Below are positions 52,329 through 61,760 of a DNA stretch of 64,000 nucleotides, in pieces. Below the pieces are notes generated by a model that searched no databases, was not told the origin of the DNA, and was given only the letters and a program-made list of their open reading frames with translations. Each line of letters begins with the position of its first letter. The stretch's first letter is position 1. The DNA lies in assembly GCA_963728965.1 (NCBI GenBank), contig CAVSMH010000009.1, forward strand, positions 1 to 64,000, written 5' to 3'. A program made the position numbers and the translations under genes. This DNA comes from DASQZT01 sp963728965. Lineage in GTDB: Bacteria; Acidobacteriota; Terriglobia; Bryobacterales; Bryobacteraceae.

Positions 52329-53966
52329 CTAGCGCGCGCCGGACGCTTTCGCAATCTCCTCGAACGGAACTGCTTTGAGCTCCAACTTCAGGCGGCCGCC
52401 TTCCTCGAGCGCTACCGCCTGGGCGCGGCTCTCGAAGGGCTTGACAAACTCCGCGTCGCGAAACGCTCCGCCTTCGATGTCTTCCCACGCTAGCACGCGG
52501 TACTTGCCCGGCCGCAGGCCCTTCATCAGGAACGTGCCGTGCTGATCCACGCCCGTGCTGGCGTAGGCCGACGGGCGTTTCGAATCGGGCAGGAACGTTA
52601 CCGTCGCGCCGGCCGCGGGCTTGCCATCGACGCCCGATACGACCCCTTCCACCTGGGCGCCGCCACGGCTCACAGCGATCGCCAGTTCTCCCGCGCCGGG
52701 GAATGCGGTGCCGCTGTCGTCCACGTCGTGCCCGCCCAGTTTGATGGAAAGCACATACGCATTGTCCGGCAGGCCGCTCACGCGCACGCTGTACTTCCCC
52801 GGATAGACGCCGTTCACCGTGAACCGTCCGTCGGCGCCGGCGGTCGCCGAAGGGGGATCGATGGGAAAGCCATCCGAGCTTTGCAGCATGACGGTGAGGG
52901 GGCTTTCGCCCGCGGCTGTCTCGCCCGGGATGGTGACGCGCCCCTTCACCTCGGCGCCGGGCGACAGCCGGAACTCCAGCCCCTCCACGTGCCGGTCGCC
53001 CACTTCGACCGGCATGGCGCCCGCGGTTTTCAAAGGATCCGCGGCGGAACGGGCGGTCAGCAGGTACGAGCCCGGAGTCACCCCCGAGATCTCGAACGAA
53101 CCGTCCGCCGGCTGGGCGATGCCGAGATTGCCGGCGGGCTGTCCCGAGCCGGAGCCGGTGCGCATCAGCATCATCACCAATTGGGCGCCTTCGGGAGGAT
53201 TCACCACTTTGCCCCTCACCCGCACGGTAGGGGCCTTGATCATCTGGATGTTGGTGGCGCGCCGGTCCTCGCCCATTTTGACATCGAGGGGCGCGGCGCG
53301 GGTGACGTCGGGGGTATTGCCGTAATAGGTAGACGCGTAGGCTGTGTCGGGCGTGTCGGAGGGCCCTTCGCGGCTGATTCCCGCCAGCGCGATTCCCAGG
53401 TTCATGTTGGACGCCAGGACGATGTAGCGGCCCGGCCGCAACCCGGCAATGCGATACTCGCCGCGGTCGTTGGTCTGCATGGTTCCGGCGTTGACCCACT
53501 CGCGCGTGCCGCTGTTATAGCCGCTGCGGCGGGCGCTGACCATCAGGTTCGGCATCGGCTCGCCATCCTGGTCGAGCACCTGGCCCGAGATCACCGCATC
53601 GGGCACCAGCTTGAAGATGACGTCCTTCAACGACTGATCCGCCGTGACGGCGAGCGGCGTTCCGGCATTCGGATTCAGGCGGGCGCCGTAGGCCTGCTGA
53701 TGGAATCCCGGGCGTTCGCCCACCAGCCGGTAGGTGCCGGGATCCAGGTCGCGGAAGGCAAACCGGCCTTCTGCGTCGGTTTGTGCGGCCGCGGGGTCGC
53801 CTTTGCCATCGCGGCGCGTCAGGGTGAGGTTCACCCGGCGGACCGCATCGCCCGAGGCAGCGTTGACTACGCGGCCTTCCAGGGAGCTCTTCGCCGGCAA
53901 GGCGGCCATCAGCCCGGGATATGCCAGCAGGGAGAGTGCCGCCAGGAATCGTGTCGAACGTGTCAT
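52329..53966 (-). CDS. Carboxypeptidase-regulatory-like repeat protein B
   Basis: 545 residues, paralogous to the downstream gene: LEGRVVNAASGDAVRRVNLT, FAFRDLDPGTYRLVGERPGF, ISGQVLDQDGEPMPNLMVSA, EYRIAGLRPGRYIVLA, KYRVLAWEDIEGGAFRDAEF. Signal peptide at the start (FLAALSLLAYPGLMAALPA). An imperfect inverted repeat lies 39-74 bases upstream. The two genes are 27 bases apart and likely one operon. Confidence 0.87.
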   Translation of the reverse strand: MTRSTRFLAALSLLAYPGLMAALPAKSSLEGRVVNAASGDAVRRVNLTLTRRDGKGDPAAAQTDAEGRFAFRDLDPGTYRLVGERPGFHQQAYGARLNPNAGTPLAVTADQSLKDVIFKLVPDAVISGQVLDQDGEPMPNLMVSARRSGYNSGTREWVNAGTMQTNDRGEYRIAGLRPGRYIVLASNMNLGIALAGISREGPSDTPDTAYASTYYGNTPDVTRAAPLDVKMGEDRRATNIQMIKAPTVRVRGKVVNPPEGAQLVMMLMRTGSGSGQPAGNLGIAQPADGSFEISGVTPGSYLLTARSAADPLKTAGAMPVEVGDRHVEGLEFRLSPGAEVKGRVTIPGETAAGESPLTVMLQSSDGFPIDPPSATAGADGRFTVNGVYPGKYSVRVSGLPDNAYVLSIKLGGHDVDDSGTAFPGAGELAIAVSRGGAQVEGVVSGVDGKPAAGATVTFLPDSKRPSAYASTGVDQHGTFLMKGLRPGKYRVLAWEDIEGGAFRDAEFVKPFESRAQAVALEEGGRLKLELKAVPFEEIAKASGAR

Positions 53967-54004
53967 CAGTTCAGCTCCGGCTCACCGCTGCACGGGCGGT
54001 GGCT

Positions 54005-54040
54005 ATTGCAATCTGCGATTAGAATATTGCAAATCGCAAT
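54005..54040. promoter_or_regulatory. AT-rich dyad, candidate operator
   Basis: Arms ATTGCAATCTGCGATT (54005-54020) and TATTGCAAATCGCAAT (54025-54040) form an imperfect inverted repeat (12 of 16 pair) around AGAA. It stands out in GC-rich DNA and sits between the divergent genes at 53966 and 54143. A regulator site is inferred, not shown. Confidence 0.5.
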
Positions 54041-54142
54041 GGCAGTCAAGGGTTATTTGAGAGGTTCGGGAGGCGCGGGAGCGGGGGTGTTCCCACACGG
54101 CGGAGGGAAGCGGAAAAACGTGCTTGGTACTAAGCTGAAATC

Positions 54143-55888
54143 ATGTGGTCCACAGGGTCGAGCTCGGCGCGAATCTTGCTAACGCTGGGGATATCGGGGC
54201 TGCTGCTTTCGGTTAGCGGGGCGGATACCAAGCCCGATACGCGGAAGTCGCAGGCGGCGTATGAGCGCGGGGTTCGGGCAGCGCAGGCGGGGCAGTTCGC
54301 TGCCGCGATTGGCGCCTATACGGAAGCGATCGAGGCCGATGGGGGCAATGCCGAGGCACTGCGCGCGCGCGGGAAGGCGTACCTGGCATCGGGGGAGCGT
54401 GAGAAGGCGCAGGCGGACCTGGAACAAGCGGTGCAGGCCCAACCCGGCGAGGCCGAATCGTATGCCGCCCGGGGCGACTACTTCGCGGCGACCCACGATC
54501 CGGCGAGGGCGATCTACGATTACACCACGGCGATTGCGCTGAAGCTGGAGCACAGCGACGTGTATACCGCGCGCGGCAATGCGTACCTGGCCACCGCGCA
54601 GTACCCCAAAGCGATCGAGGACTTCACGCAAGCCATCAAGCTGCGGCTGGACAATCCCGAACCGTACAAGGGCCGCGGCGTGGCCCGCGCGGCGCTGGGC
54701 AACTATCGCGACGCCATCGACGATTTCGACCTGTGCCTGCGCCGCAAGCCGGACTACGAAGAGGCGTGGGTGGAGCGGGGCATCGCGTACGCGGCCTTGG
54801 GCGACTATAAGGCCGCCGCGCGCGACCTGGATTCCGGGCTGAAGCTGAAGGCAGACGATCAGCGCGCGCTGCGGGTGCGCGGCGCCGTGCGCGAGCGCAC
54901 CGGCGACGATGAAGGAGCCGTGGCCGACTACAGCGAAGCCATCCGGCTGAACCCCAAAGACGCACGCCTGTACCTGGCGCGCGGCGCGGTCTATGCGCGC
55001 ACGAAGAAATACCAGGAGTCGTTGCAGGACCGCGACAGAGCCGTACAACTGGACCCGTACAACGCCGAAGCGTATGTGGCGCGGGGCGGATCGTACCACC
55101 TGCTGGGCGAGCACGAGAAGGGGCTGGCGGACCGGACGCTGGCAATCACCATCGACCGGTCGTCGGCGCTGGCGTGGGCGGCTCGCGGGCAGGCGTACTT
55201 CCTGCTGGGACGCTACGACGAAGCTTTGGCCGATCTGAAACAGGCGCAGGCGCTGGACCCATCCAACCAGGAAACCGGCAAGCTGGTGGTGGAGGCGCAG
55301 GCGAAGGTTAACGAAGCGGTGCAGAAGGCGATGGAGAAGGAGAAGGCGCCGGAGACCGGCCAGTTGGTGCTGCCGGGAACGGCGGGTCCGGATGCCGCGC
55401 CTGCGACGGTGCCTGCGACAGCTCCCGCGGCATCCACCGCACCGCCGGCTCAAACGCCTGCCGAGCCGCCGGCGTCCGCTCCTGCGACAGCTCCCGCAGC
55501 ATCCACCGCACCTCCGGCTCAAGCGCCTGCCGAGCCGCCGGCGTCTGCGCCTCCCGTCGAAAGGCCGATAGCCGCCGCCGCGGAGTTCCACGCGCGCGGC
55601 CGGAGATTTCTCTCCGCCGAACGATTTCCCGAAGCCATCGAACAGTTCACCCGGGCCATCCGGCTCGACCCCACTCTCTCGCTAGCGTATAACGGGCGCG
55701 GCTATGCCTTGTTCCGTCTGCGACGGTACCCGGAGGCGATCAACGATTTCGACGAAGCCATCCGGCTCAATCCGAACTACGCCAACGCCTACCTGAACCG
55801 CAGCGCCGCGCGGCGCATCACCGGCGACAAAGCGGGCGCTGAGGCGGACCAGGCGAAAGCCCGCGAAGTGTTGCAGAAGAGCCAATAA
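54143..55888 (+). CDS. Large TPR-repeat protein with Ala/Pro-rich linker
   Basis: 581 residues; signal peptide or anchor (ILLTLGISGLLLSVSGAD). About ten tetratricopeptide repeats at 35-380 (AIGAYTEAIEADGGNAEALR, AIEDFTQAIKLRLDNPEPYK, AVADYSEAIRLNPKDARLYL), an Ala/Pro/Thr-rich linker with a duplicated 23-residue unit, and two or three more repeats at 475-575 (AIEQFTRAIRLDPTLSLAYN, AINDFDEAIRLNPNYANAYL). A protein-interaction scaffold outside the cytoplasm. No enzyme domain. Confidence 0.88.
   Translation: MWSTGSSSARILLTLGISGLLLSVSGADTKPDTRKSQAAYERGVRAAQAGQFAAAIGAYTEAIEADGGNAEALRARGKAYLASGEREKAQADLEQAVQAQPGEAESYAARGDYFAATHDPARAIYDYTTAIALKLEHSDVYTARGNAYLATAQYPKAIEDFTQAIKLRLDNPEPYKGRGVARAALGNYRDAIDDFDLCLRRKPDYEEAWVERGIAYAALGDYKAAARDLDSGLKLKADDQRALRVRGAVRERTGDDEGAVADYSEAIRLNPKDARLYLARGAVYARTKKYQESLQDRDRAVQLDPYNAEAYVARGGSYHLLGEHEKGLADRTLAITIDRSSALAWAARGQAYFLLGRYDEALADLKQAQALDPSNQETGKLVVEAQAKVNEAVQKAMEKEKAPETGQLVLPGTAGPDAAPATVPATAPAASTAPPAQTPAEPPASAPATAPAASTAPPAQAPAEPPASAPPVERPIAAAAEFHARGRRFLSAERFPEAIEQFTRAIRLDPTLSLAYNGRGYALFRLRRYPEAINDFDEAIRLNPNYANAYLNRSAARRITGDKAGAEADQAKAREVLQKSQ
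55415..55552 (+). repeat. Two 69-bp tandem repeats in the TPR gene linker
   Basis: Two in-frame 69-base units encoding ATAPAASTAPPAQTPAEPPA plus three residues, differing at a few bases. In-frame tandem duplication lengthens the linker and could vary between strains. Confidence 0.85.
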
Positions 55889-55890
55889 CG

Positions 55891-55913
55891 CCGCGGGCAG
55901 GTGATTCCCGCGG
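55891..55913. terminator. Possible hairpin between the TPR gene and the next gene
   Basis: CCGCGGG and CCCGCGG pair over 7 bp with a 9-base loop, 3 bases after the TPR gene stop. No T run. Confidence 0.3.
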
Positions 55914-55935
55914 AGTGTACAATCGGAACAGGCCC

Positions 55936-57213
55936 ATGCGTATCCCCCGGATTCTTTTTCATTCCGGGCTGCTCGTTCCGCTCCTCGCTCCCCTCCACGC
56001 CGCCGAACGGGATGCCCTTGCCATCGAGTCGGTCATCCTGCTGCGGCACATGCCGTTCGGCACGGTGCTGAATCCCATGTTTTCGCCGGACCACTCGCAC
56101 ATCGTGGGCTATACGCGGTGCGGCGATTCGGCGCTGTTTACCGGGCTATACATGGCGGCGGAGGCGTTTCGCGCGCGGGCGCGGTTGGACCCGGAAGCCC
56201 TAGCGCATGTGCGCACGGCGCTTGCCGGACTGAACCTGCTGGTCGATATCACGGGACAGGACCTGCTCGCCCGCTGCGTCGTGCCGGTGGATTCGCCCTA
56301 CGCGACGGGTATCATCAACGAGGAGTCGCACAACGGCATCTACCGCGCGACGCTCAACGGGCGCGCGTGGTACTTCGCCGGCAACACTTCGCGCGACCAG
56401 TACGCCGGCGTGTTTTTCGGGCTGGGCGCCACTTACGACCTGATTGCCGACAGCGCCATCCGCGCCGACATCGCCGCGCTCGCCACGCGGCTGCTCAAGA
56501 ACCTGTTGCAGCATTCCTGGAACGTAGTGATGCCTGACGGCTCCACCAGCACGACCTTCGTGCTGCGTCCGGACCTGGAGCTTTCGCTGCTACAGGTAGG
56601 GCGGCACGTCAGCCCGCAGCAGTTTGCCTCCGATTACTCGCGTCTGTCGCTATTGGCGGCGACAGTGCCGGTGCCGCTGGGAGTGGATGCGGCCGACGAT
56701 CAGAGCTCGTTCTTCAAGTTCAACCTGGACTTCATGAGCCTGTTCAACCTCATCCGGCTGGAGGACAGCAGCACCAACAAGAACTGGTACGAACGGGGTT
56801 ACGCGGCTGTGCGGGGCGCCACCGACAATCACCGGAACGCGTTCTTCAACATGATCGACCGCGCGCTGCACGGCCCGGAGGCCGCGCGCGACACGGAAAC
56901 GCGGGCTTCGCTGGATGCGTGGCTGAGCCGCTCGCGGTTCGATGTGGCGGTGGACTGGCGCGGCACGATCCCCTCCTGTGGGAACGCCAACGAAGCCTGT
57001 CACCCGCTGCCGGTCGAGCAGCGGGTGCCGTCGGACTTCCTTTGGCAGGTGGATCCGTTTCAATTGTACTTTCCGGGATCCGGGGTGATCGAGACCGCCG
57101 GCATCGACTACACGCTGGCCTATTGGATGGGCCGTTTCTACGGGGTCATCCCGCCGCCCCCCACGGGTCGGGATGTTCACCAACGCCTCGAATTGCGCCG
57201 CCGCGACCGGTGA
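55936..57213 (+). CDS. Exported hypothetical protein
   Basis: 425 residues from ATG 55936; signal peptide (ILFHSGLLVPLLAPLHAAE). Much of the chain is helical with small hydrophobic repeats (HSHIVGYTRCGDSALFTGLY, GIINEESHNGIYRATLNGRA, YAGVFFGLGATYDLIADSAI, DYTLAYWMGRFYGVI), suggesting an alpha/alpha-barrel fold, but I recognise no named family. Precedes the DUF218 gene by 22 bases. Confidence 0.75.
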   Translation: MRIPRILFHSGLLVPLLAPLHAAERDALAIESVILLRHMPFGTVLNPMFSPDHSHIVGYTRCGDSALFTGLYMAAEAFRARARLDPEALAHVRTALAGLNLLVDITGQDLLARCVVPVDSPYATGIINEESHNGIYRATLNGRAWYFAGNTSRDQYAGVFFGLGATYDLIADSAIRADIAALATRLLKNLLQHSWNVVMPDGSTSTTFVLRPDLELSLLQVGRHVSPQQFASDYSRLSLLAATVPVPLGVDAADDQSSFFKFNLDFMSLFNLIRLEDSSTNKNWYERGYAAVRGATDNHRNAFFNMIDRALHGPEAARDTETRASLDAWLSRSRFDVAVDWRGTIPSCGNANEACHPLPVEQRVPSDFLWQVDPFQLYFPGSGVIETAGIDYTLAYWMGRFYGVIPPPPTGRDVHQRLELRRRDR

Positions 57214-57235
57214 AACGAGGCCGCACAATGGAGAG

Positions 57236-57895
57236 ATGGATGAGGAAACGCTGCGGCTGGCGCGCGTGGTGTGGGACTACCACCAGCTCGGGCACGAGCC
57301 GGTGCCGGCCGACGCCATCGTAACGCTCGGGACGAACGATCTGCGGGTGGCGGAGTTCGCCGCCGGCTTGTATCGCCGCGGCTATGGCCGGTTGATGATT
57401 CTCACCGGAGGCGTGGCGCACCAGGGCGACCTGCTGGGGACGGCATGGGGAAAGCCGGAGGCGGAAATGTTCGCGGAGGTGGCGGCGGCCTGCGGCGTCC
57501 CGCGCGAGGCCATGCTGCTCGAGCCGCGCGCCGTGAATACGGCGGAGAACCTGCGGTTCACCCGCGAACTGCTCGGCGAGCGCGGGATCGCACCGCGGAA
57601 CGTCGTGCTGGCGGTGAAGCCATTCATGCAGCGGCGCGTATGGGCCACAATGGCGGTGGAGTGGCCGGAGATGCCGGCGACCCTGGCCTCTCCGAAGATG
57701 TCCCTGGACGAGTACTTCACCGAGGACCTGCCGCCCGAAAAGGTCATCCACATCATGCTGGGCGATCTGCAGCGGATCTGGATTTATGCGCGGCGGGGTT
57801 GGTCCGCGCCCCAGCGGATTCCGCCGGAGGTGAAGCGTGCCTACGACGGGCTGGTCGAGCGCGGGTTTACACGGCAGTTGATCGCAGAGGACTGA
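57236..57895 (+). CDS. YdcF/DUF218-family protein
   Basis: 219 residues of the DUF218 fold: PADAIVTLGTNDLRVAEFAA, GRLMILTGGVAHQG, AEMFAEVAAACGVPREAMLL, EPRAVNTAENLRFTRELL, VVLAVKPFMQRRVWATM. E. coli YdcF binds S-adenosylmethionine; other members act in envelope or vancomycin-resistance contexts. No membrane segment is seen, so a cytosolic form. ATG at 57236 follows GGAGAG. Confidence 0.88.
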   Translation: MDEETLRLARVVWDYHQLGHEPVPADAIVTLGTNDLRVAEFAAGLYRRGYGRLMILTGGVAHQGDLLGTAWGKPEAEMFAEVAAACGVPREAMLLEPRAVNTAENLRFTRELLGERGIAPRNVVLAVKPFMQRRVWATMAVEWPEMPATLASPKMSLDEYFTEDLPPEKVIHIMLGDLQRIWIYARRGWSAPQRIPPEVKRAYDGLVERGFTRQLIAED

Positions 57896-57934
57896 CTGGG
57901 TGGCAGGCAGCGCGTCGCGGCGGGCAAGAATACA

Positions 57935-57960
57935 GCTGCCGCGCCCGGAGGCGCGGCAGC
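57935..57960. terminator. Hairpin between convergent genes
   Basis: GCTGCCGCGCC and GGCGCGGCAGC form a perfect 11-bp stem with a 4-base loop, between the DUF218 stop (57895) and the convergent gene's stop (57991). Probably ends transcription from both sides, though T runs are weak. Confidence 0.6.
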
Positions 57961-57990
57961 CGCGAGGGTAGGCCGATGGTTGGCTGGATC

Positions 57991-58392
57991 CTATGTGGAA
58001 GATTTCTTGGCCGTGACCTCTGTGGTCATGGGCTCTCCGCCGTTGCGGCCGGGACGAGTGATCTTCAGTTTCATCTCGTTTCCGGAAACGGTGCCGGCGT
58101 AATCGGTGGTAAAGGAGTTGTCGCCAAACTGCATGGTCACCTTGAAAGAGATGTTGTCGCCATCAATCTTTCCGTCGCTGATGGCCGTGTCCATCATGCC
58201 GTCGCGGCCCGGACGCGTCAGGGTCCCAGTCAGTTTACTGCCCTCGGCCTTCAGCGCGAGGGAGACCTGCACAGGGTTGCCACCCTGGCGGCCCGCCTGT
58301 TCCCAGGCCCATTTGCCGGTGACATCGGCCGCCGCCGCGACCAAGGCCAGAGCAAGTAACATGGTTGTGACAAAAAGCAGCTTTTTGATCAT
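57991..58392 (-). CDS. Small exported beta-rich protein, paralog 1
   Basis: 133 residues with a signal peptide (LLFVTTMLLALALVAAAA), then ADVTGKWAWEQAGRQGGNPV, VSLALKAEGSKLTGTLTRPG, EMKLKITRPGRNGGEPM. Looks like a small lipocalin- or streptavidin-like beta barrel. Paralogous to 58576-58983. ATG at 58392 chosen because it starts the signal peptide. Confidence 0.82.
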   Translation of the reverse strand: MIKKLLFVTTMLLALALVAAAADVTGKWAWEQAGRQGGNPVQVSLALKAEGSKLTGTLTRPGRDGMMDTAISDGKIDGDNISFKVTMQFGDNSFTTDYAGTVSGNEMKLKITRPGRNGGEPMTTEVTAKKSST

Positions 58393-58443
58393 CGGGGAGT
58401 GAGGCGTTGCCAGTGGGGCGGATGTTACCGTATCCAAAAAATA

Positions 58444-58465
58444 AGCGGCCCCCTGAGGGGCCGCT
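58444..58465 (-). terminator. Rho-independent terminator of paralog 2
   Basis: AGCGGCCCC and GGGGCCGCT form a 9-bp stem with loop CTGA. On the minus strand it is followed by TATTTTTTGG. It lies 111 bases after the stop of the gene at 58576-58983 and 52 bases before the paralog's start. Confidence 0.85.
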
Positions 58466-58575
58466 CGAAAATGTCTCTTGCCCGGCGGACGCGCCAGCCG
58501 AACCACAGGCTCGGGCCGCGTCTCGACGCCGGACATTCGTGTCCGCGCCGAGTGTCGCCGGCTCGGTCGAAATCG

Positions 58576-58983
58576 CTAGGTGCCGGATTTCTTTGCGGTC
58601 ACTTCGTTGGTCATCGGGCCGTTCTGCGTATCACGGGTGATTTTCAACTTCATTTCGTCCCCCGACACGGTGCCCTCGTACTTAGTGACCCTGGTATTGC
58701 CGTTGAATTCCCGTTTCACTTCGAACGATACGTTGTCTCCTTCGACTTTACCGTTGGTGATTTCGCTGGGAGGAGCTTCGCCGCCACCCCCGCGTCCCAT
58801 CATGCCCGGCACGCTGCCGGTCAGTTTGCTACCATCCTGCTTCAGGGTCATGGTGACTTGGCGCGCCGGGCCGCCACCCCTGCCCTGTTGCTCATACGTC
58901 CACTTGCCGGTCACGTCGGCCGCTACCGCGACTAACGCCACCACAAACAGCATTGTCGTTACAAAAAGCAGCTTTTTGGTCAT
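58576..58983 (-). CDS. Small exported beta-rich protein, paralog 2
   Basis: 135 residues; signal peptide (LLFVTTMLFVVALVAVAA), then ADVTGKWTYEQQGRGGGPAR, VTMTLKQDGSKLTGSVPGMM, EMKLKITRDTQNGPMTNEVT. Same plan as the protein at 57991-58392, including the TAKKS end. The two genes are separated by a strong terminator and so are expressed independently. Confidence 0.83.
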   Translation of the reverse strand: MTKKLLFVTTMLFVVALVAVAADVTGKWTYEQQGRGGGPARQVTMTLKQDGSKLTGSVPGMMGRGGGGEAPPSEITNGKVEGDNVSFEVKREFNGNTRVTKYEGTVSGDEMKLKITRDTQNGPMTNEVTAKKSGT

Positions 58984-59214
58984 GGTGCAGGCTAAGGCGT
59001 TGGGGGATCGCAGGATGTTACCGCCTTCGGTGGCGATCGGGTTGGTTTCATACAGCACATGGGTGGCAAGTTGCCGCCCGGCTTATTTACTTACATGACA
59101 ACTCTCTGGTTTTAATACCTTTAATTCATTCGATTGGTGGAATGGCGAGTGCCTGAAGAGGCGTGCGCTTCGGGGTGCAGGTTTTGGAATGCCTGAGCCA
59201 CAATAAAGCTAACG

Positions 59215-61689
59215 ATGCAAACAGCCGTCGCCAGGGGTGGAAAGGTCGCATGGACTCTTGCGATCGTTGTCGTCTCCGCCTGCCTGGGCGTGGTCATAGA
59301 CTGGCGAGCTCCGGGTATCGCCCGATACACGCGCGACTGGCTCGTTCGGGCGCGTGGACCGTTGCCGGCGCCGGATGATATCGCCATCGTCGCCATCGAC
59401 GAAGCCAGCCTGGCGCGGTTCGGGCGGTTCCCGTGGTCGCGGATGGTGATGGCCCGCGCGGTAGACGCCTTGGCCGCGGCCCATCCCAAGGCGATCGCCC
59501 TGGATATCCTGTTCAGCGACCCGACGACTCCGGAGGACGACGACGCCCTGGCGGAATCGATCGGCCGGGCCGGCAACGTGGTGGTGGCGGCGCAACTCAC
59601 CGAGGCGCCGATTCACGGCGGACCGGCGGACTGGCTGCTGCCGCTGCCGGCCCTCCAGCAGGCAGCCGCCGCCGTGGGGCACGTCAACGTACATACGGAG
59701 CTGGAGGGAATTCCGCGTCAGATTGAAGTCTCGGAGGCCAACGATGCGGGCCGCGTGATCCCGGCGATGGCCGTTGAAGCCGTGCGGGTGGGCGACGGCA
59801 TTCCCCCCGGGGCGCTGGTCAACACGTCGCGGGCACTGCTCGTGGGCCCCCGCGCGATTCCGCTGGAGGCTTCCGATCCGGAGGTTTACATCGCGACGGA
59901 AAATCGCGGTGCCAATCCGCCCCAGGTGTTGCGCGGCGGGCGCATGACGATCGACTTCATCGGTCCCTCGGGCTCGTTCGGCGCGCATACCTATAGCCTG
60001 GCGGGGGTGGTGGAAGGCAGCGTGCCGCGGTCGCGGTTCGAGGGAAAATACGTTCTCATCGGTGCTACGGCGGCTGCCATGGGCGATCGTCTGACGTCGC
60101 CGTTCGTCCACCTGTCCGACGCCAGGGCGGACCAGCATGGCGCGTTCATGCCCGGTGTGGAGGTGCTGGCTAACGAGCTCAATACCATACTCCGGGGGCG
60201 TTTCGTTTCGACCACGTCGGGCCGGATGGGGTTTCTGCTAGCGGCATTGGCGGCACTGATGACCTTGACCGCGCTCGAGTTCGCCCAGGGCGGCAGGGAA
60301 GTGGTGGGCCAACTTTCGGCCCTGGGGGCCGTCGCGACGTTGATCCTGCTGGCGGCCTACGTGGCCTACAGCCGCTGGCTGGTTTTCCCGCCGCTGGTGC
60401 CGGCCACGATCTCCTTCGCCAGCGCCGGCATCCTGGGCCTGCTCCACCGGTCGCTGACGGCGAGCGCGCGGCTGGATGCAGGCATTGCGGAACTGGCGGA
60501 AGCCGGCGCGTTGCTGGTCCCGGCCCCCGCCAAGCCAGCCGAGGGCAGCTGGCTGCCGCACGGTCTGGAGTGGAAAGCGCGGACGCTCGCGGACCTCAAT
60601 GCGGCGCTGCTCGACCGAGCCCACTTCGTGGAGTTCGCCCTGCGCTCCATCGATGACGGCCTGCTGATCGCCTCGCCCGCCGGAGTGATCACCTTTGCCA
60701 ATCGCAGCGCGGCATCCATCCTGGGATCCACGCCTACGGCCCTGATCGGGCAGAACCTGATCCAGCGCCTGCTGCCGCCGCCCCCCGCGGGTCGCGGCCT
60801 GGAGACGCCTACCGACCTCCTGGCACGGTTGGTGAAAGAACGCAGCCACATTGAGCAGGAGGTGTCGTTCCGCGACTTGCGCCCACGACGGTACATTCTG
60901 CGGATGGTGGCGGTGGCGTCGGGGGAAAGCATGGAAGGGCCGGTGCTGGGCATCGTGGCGACGCTTTCCGATATCACGCGCCAGCACGAACTGCAACAGA
61001 CCAAGAACGACGTGATTTCGCTGGTGTCGCACGAAATGCGCACGCCCCTCACCGCGATTCAGGGAATGACCGAGCTGCTCGCCGATTACGAGGTGCCGGC
61101 CGAGCGGCGTCGCGAGATGCACCTGGCCATCAACGACGAGGTGAAGCGGCTCACCACGATGATCACCGATTACCTGGATATCACGCGCCTGGAATCGGGA
61201 GCGACGGCGGTGCGGCGTTCGCCGGTGCGGGTGGAGACGCTAGTGGAACGTATTCTGATGCTGCTCGACCCGGTGGCGGCGCCGAAACGGATACGGCTCG
61301 TGCACCGCCAGGCGGCGGACCTGCCGGCGCTGATCGCCGATCCCGACCTGCTGTCGCGGGCCATCGAAAATCTCCTCTCGAACGCCATCAAATACAGCCC
61401 ACCCGAGACCGAGGTGACGCTATCCGCCTCTCATGACGATGCCGCGGTGTTCATCGAGGTGGCCGACGAGGGCTACGGCATCCCGGAAGCCGACCTGGCG
61501 CGGGTGTTCGACAAATTCTACCGGGTGCCGCGGGTGCAGGATGCCGGGACGCCGGGAACCGGGTTGGGGCTTTCGCTGGTTCGGGAGGTGGCCGAATTGC
61601 ACGGTGGGTCGGTAACGGCCAAGAGCCGTGTCAACCGGGGGTCCACGTTCACCCTCCGAATCCCCCGAGCGGAAGAGCCGCGTCAATAG
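59215..61689 (+). CDS. CHASE2-PAS sensor histidine kinase
   Basis: 824 residues. Membrane anchor (VAWTLAIVVVSACLGVVIDW), extracytoplasmic CHASE2 domain to about 325 (DDIAIVAIDEASLARFGRFP, ALDILFSDPTTPEDDDAL, YVLIGATAAAMGDRLTSPF), three membrane helices at about 340-415, a PAS domain at about 470-590, then HisKA with His606 in LVSHEMRTPLTAI and an HATPase (IENLLSNAIKYSPPETEV, VADEGYGIPEADLARVFDKF, GTGLGLSLVREVAELHG). Pairs with the sigma-54 response regulator 71 bases downstream. Confidence 0.94.
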   Translation: MQTAVARGGKVAWTLAIVVVSACLGVVIDWRAPGIARYTRDWLVRARGPLPAPDDIAIVAIDEASLARFGRFPWSRMVMARAVDALAAAHPKAIALDILFSDPTTPEDDDALAESIGRAGNVVVAAQLTEAPIHGGPADWLLPLPALQQAAAAVGHVNVHTELEGIPRQIEVSEANDAGRVIPAMAVEAVRVGDGIPPGALVNTSRALLVGPRAIPLEASDPEVYIATENRGANPPQVLRGGRMTIDFIGPSGSFGAHTYSLAGVVEGSVPRSRFEGKYVLIGATAAAMGDRLTSPFVHLSDARADQHGAFMPGVEVLANELNTILRGRFVSTTSGRMGFLLAALAALMTLTALEFAQGGREVVGQLSALGAVATLILLAAYVAYSRWLVFPPLVPATISFASAGILGLLHRSLTASARLDAGIAELAEAGALLVPAPAKPAEGSWLPHGLEWKARTLADLNAALLDRAHFVEFALRSIDDGLLIASPAGVITFANRSAASILGSTPTALIGQNLIQRLLPPPPAGRGLETPTDLLARLVKERSHIEQEVSFRDLRPRRYILRMVAVASGESMEGPVLGIVATLSDITRQHELQQTKNDVISLVSHEMRTPLTAIQGMTELLADYEVPAERRREMHLAINDEVKRLTTMITDYLDITRLESGATAVRRSPVRVETLVERILMLLDPVAAPKRIRLVHRQAADLPALIADPDLLSRAIENLLSNAIKYSPPETEVTLSASHDDAAVFIEVADEGYGIPEADLARVFDKFYRVPRVQDAGTPGTGLGLSLVREVAELHGGSVTAKSRVNRGSTFTLRIPRAEEPRQ

Positions 61690-61760
61690 TAAACTAGACA
61701 TACTGACCTGCGCGTCTTCCCAGGTCGCGCTCGCGGCGCTGTACCGCGGGATCACATCCG

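Noticed and set aside
54179..55591. A 470-codon minus-strand frame opposite the TPR gene
   Set aside because: Periodic only because it mirrors TPR and Ala/Pro repeats; no independent features.
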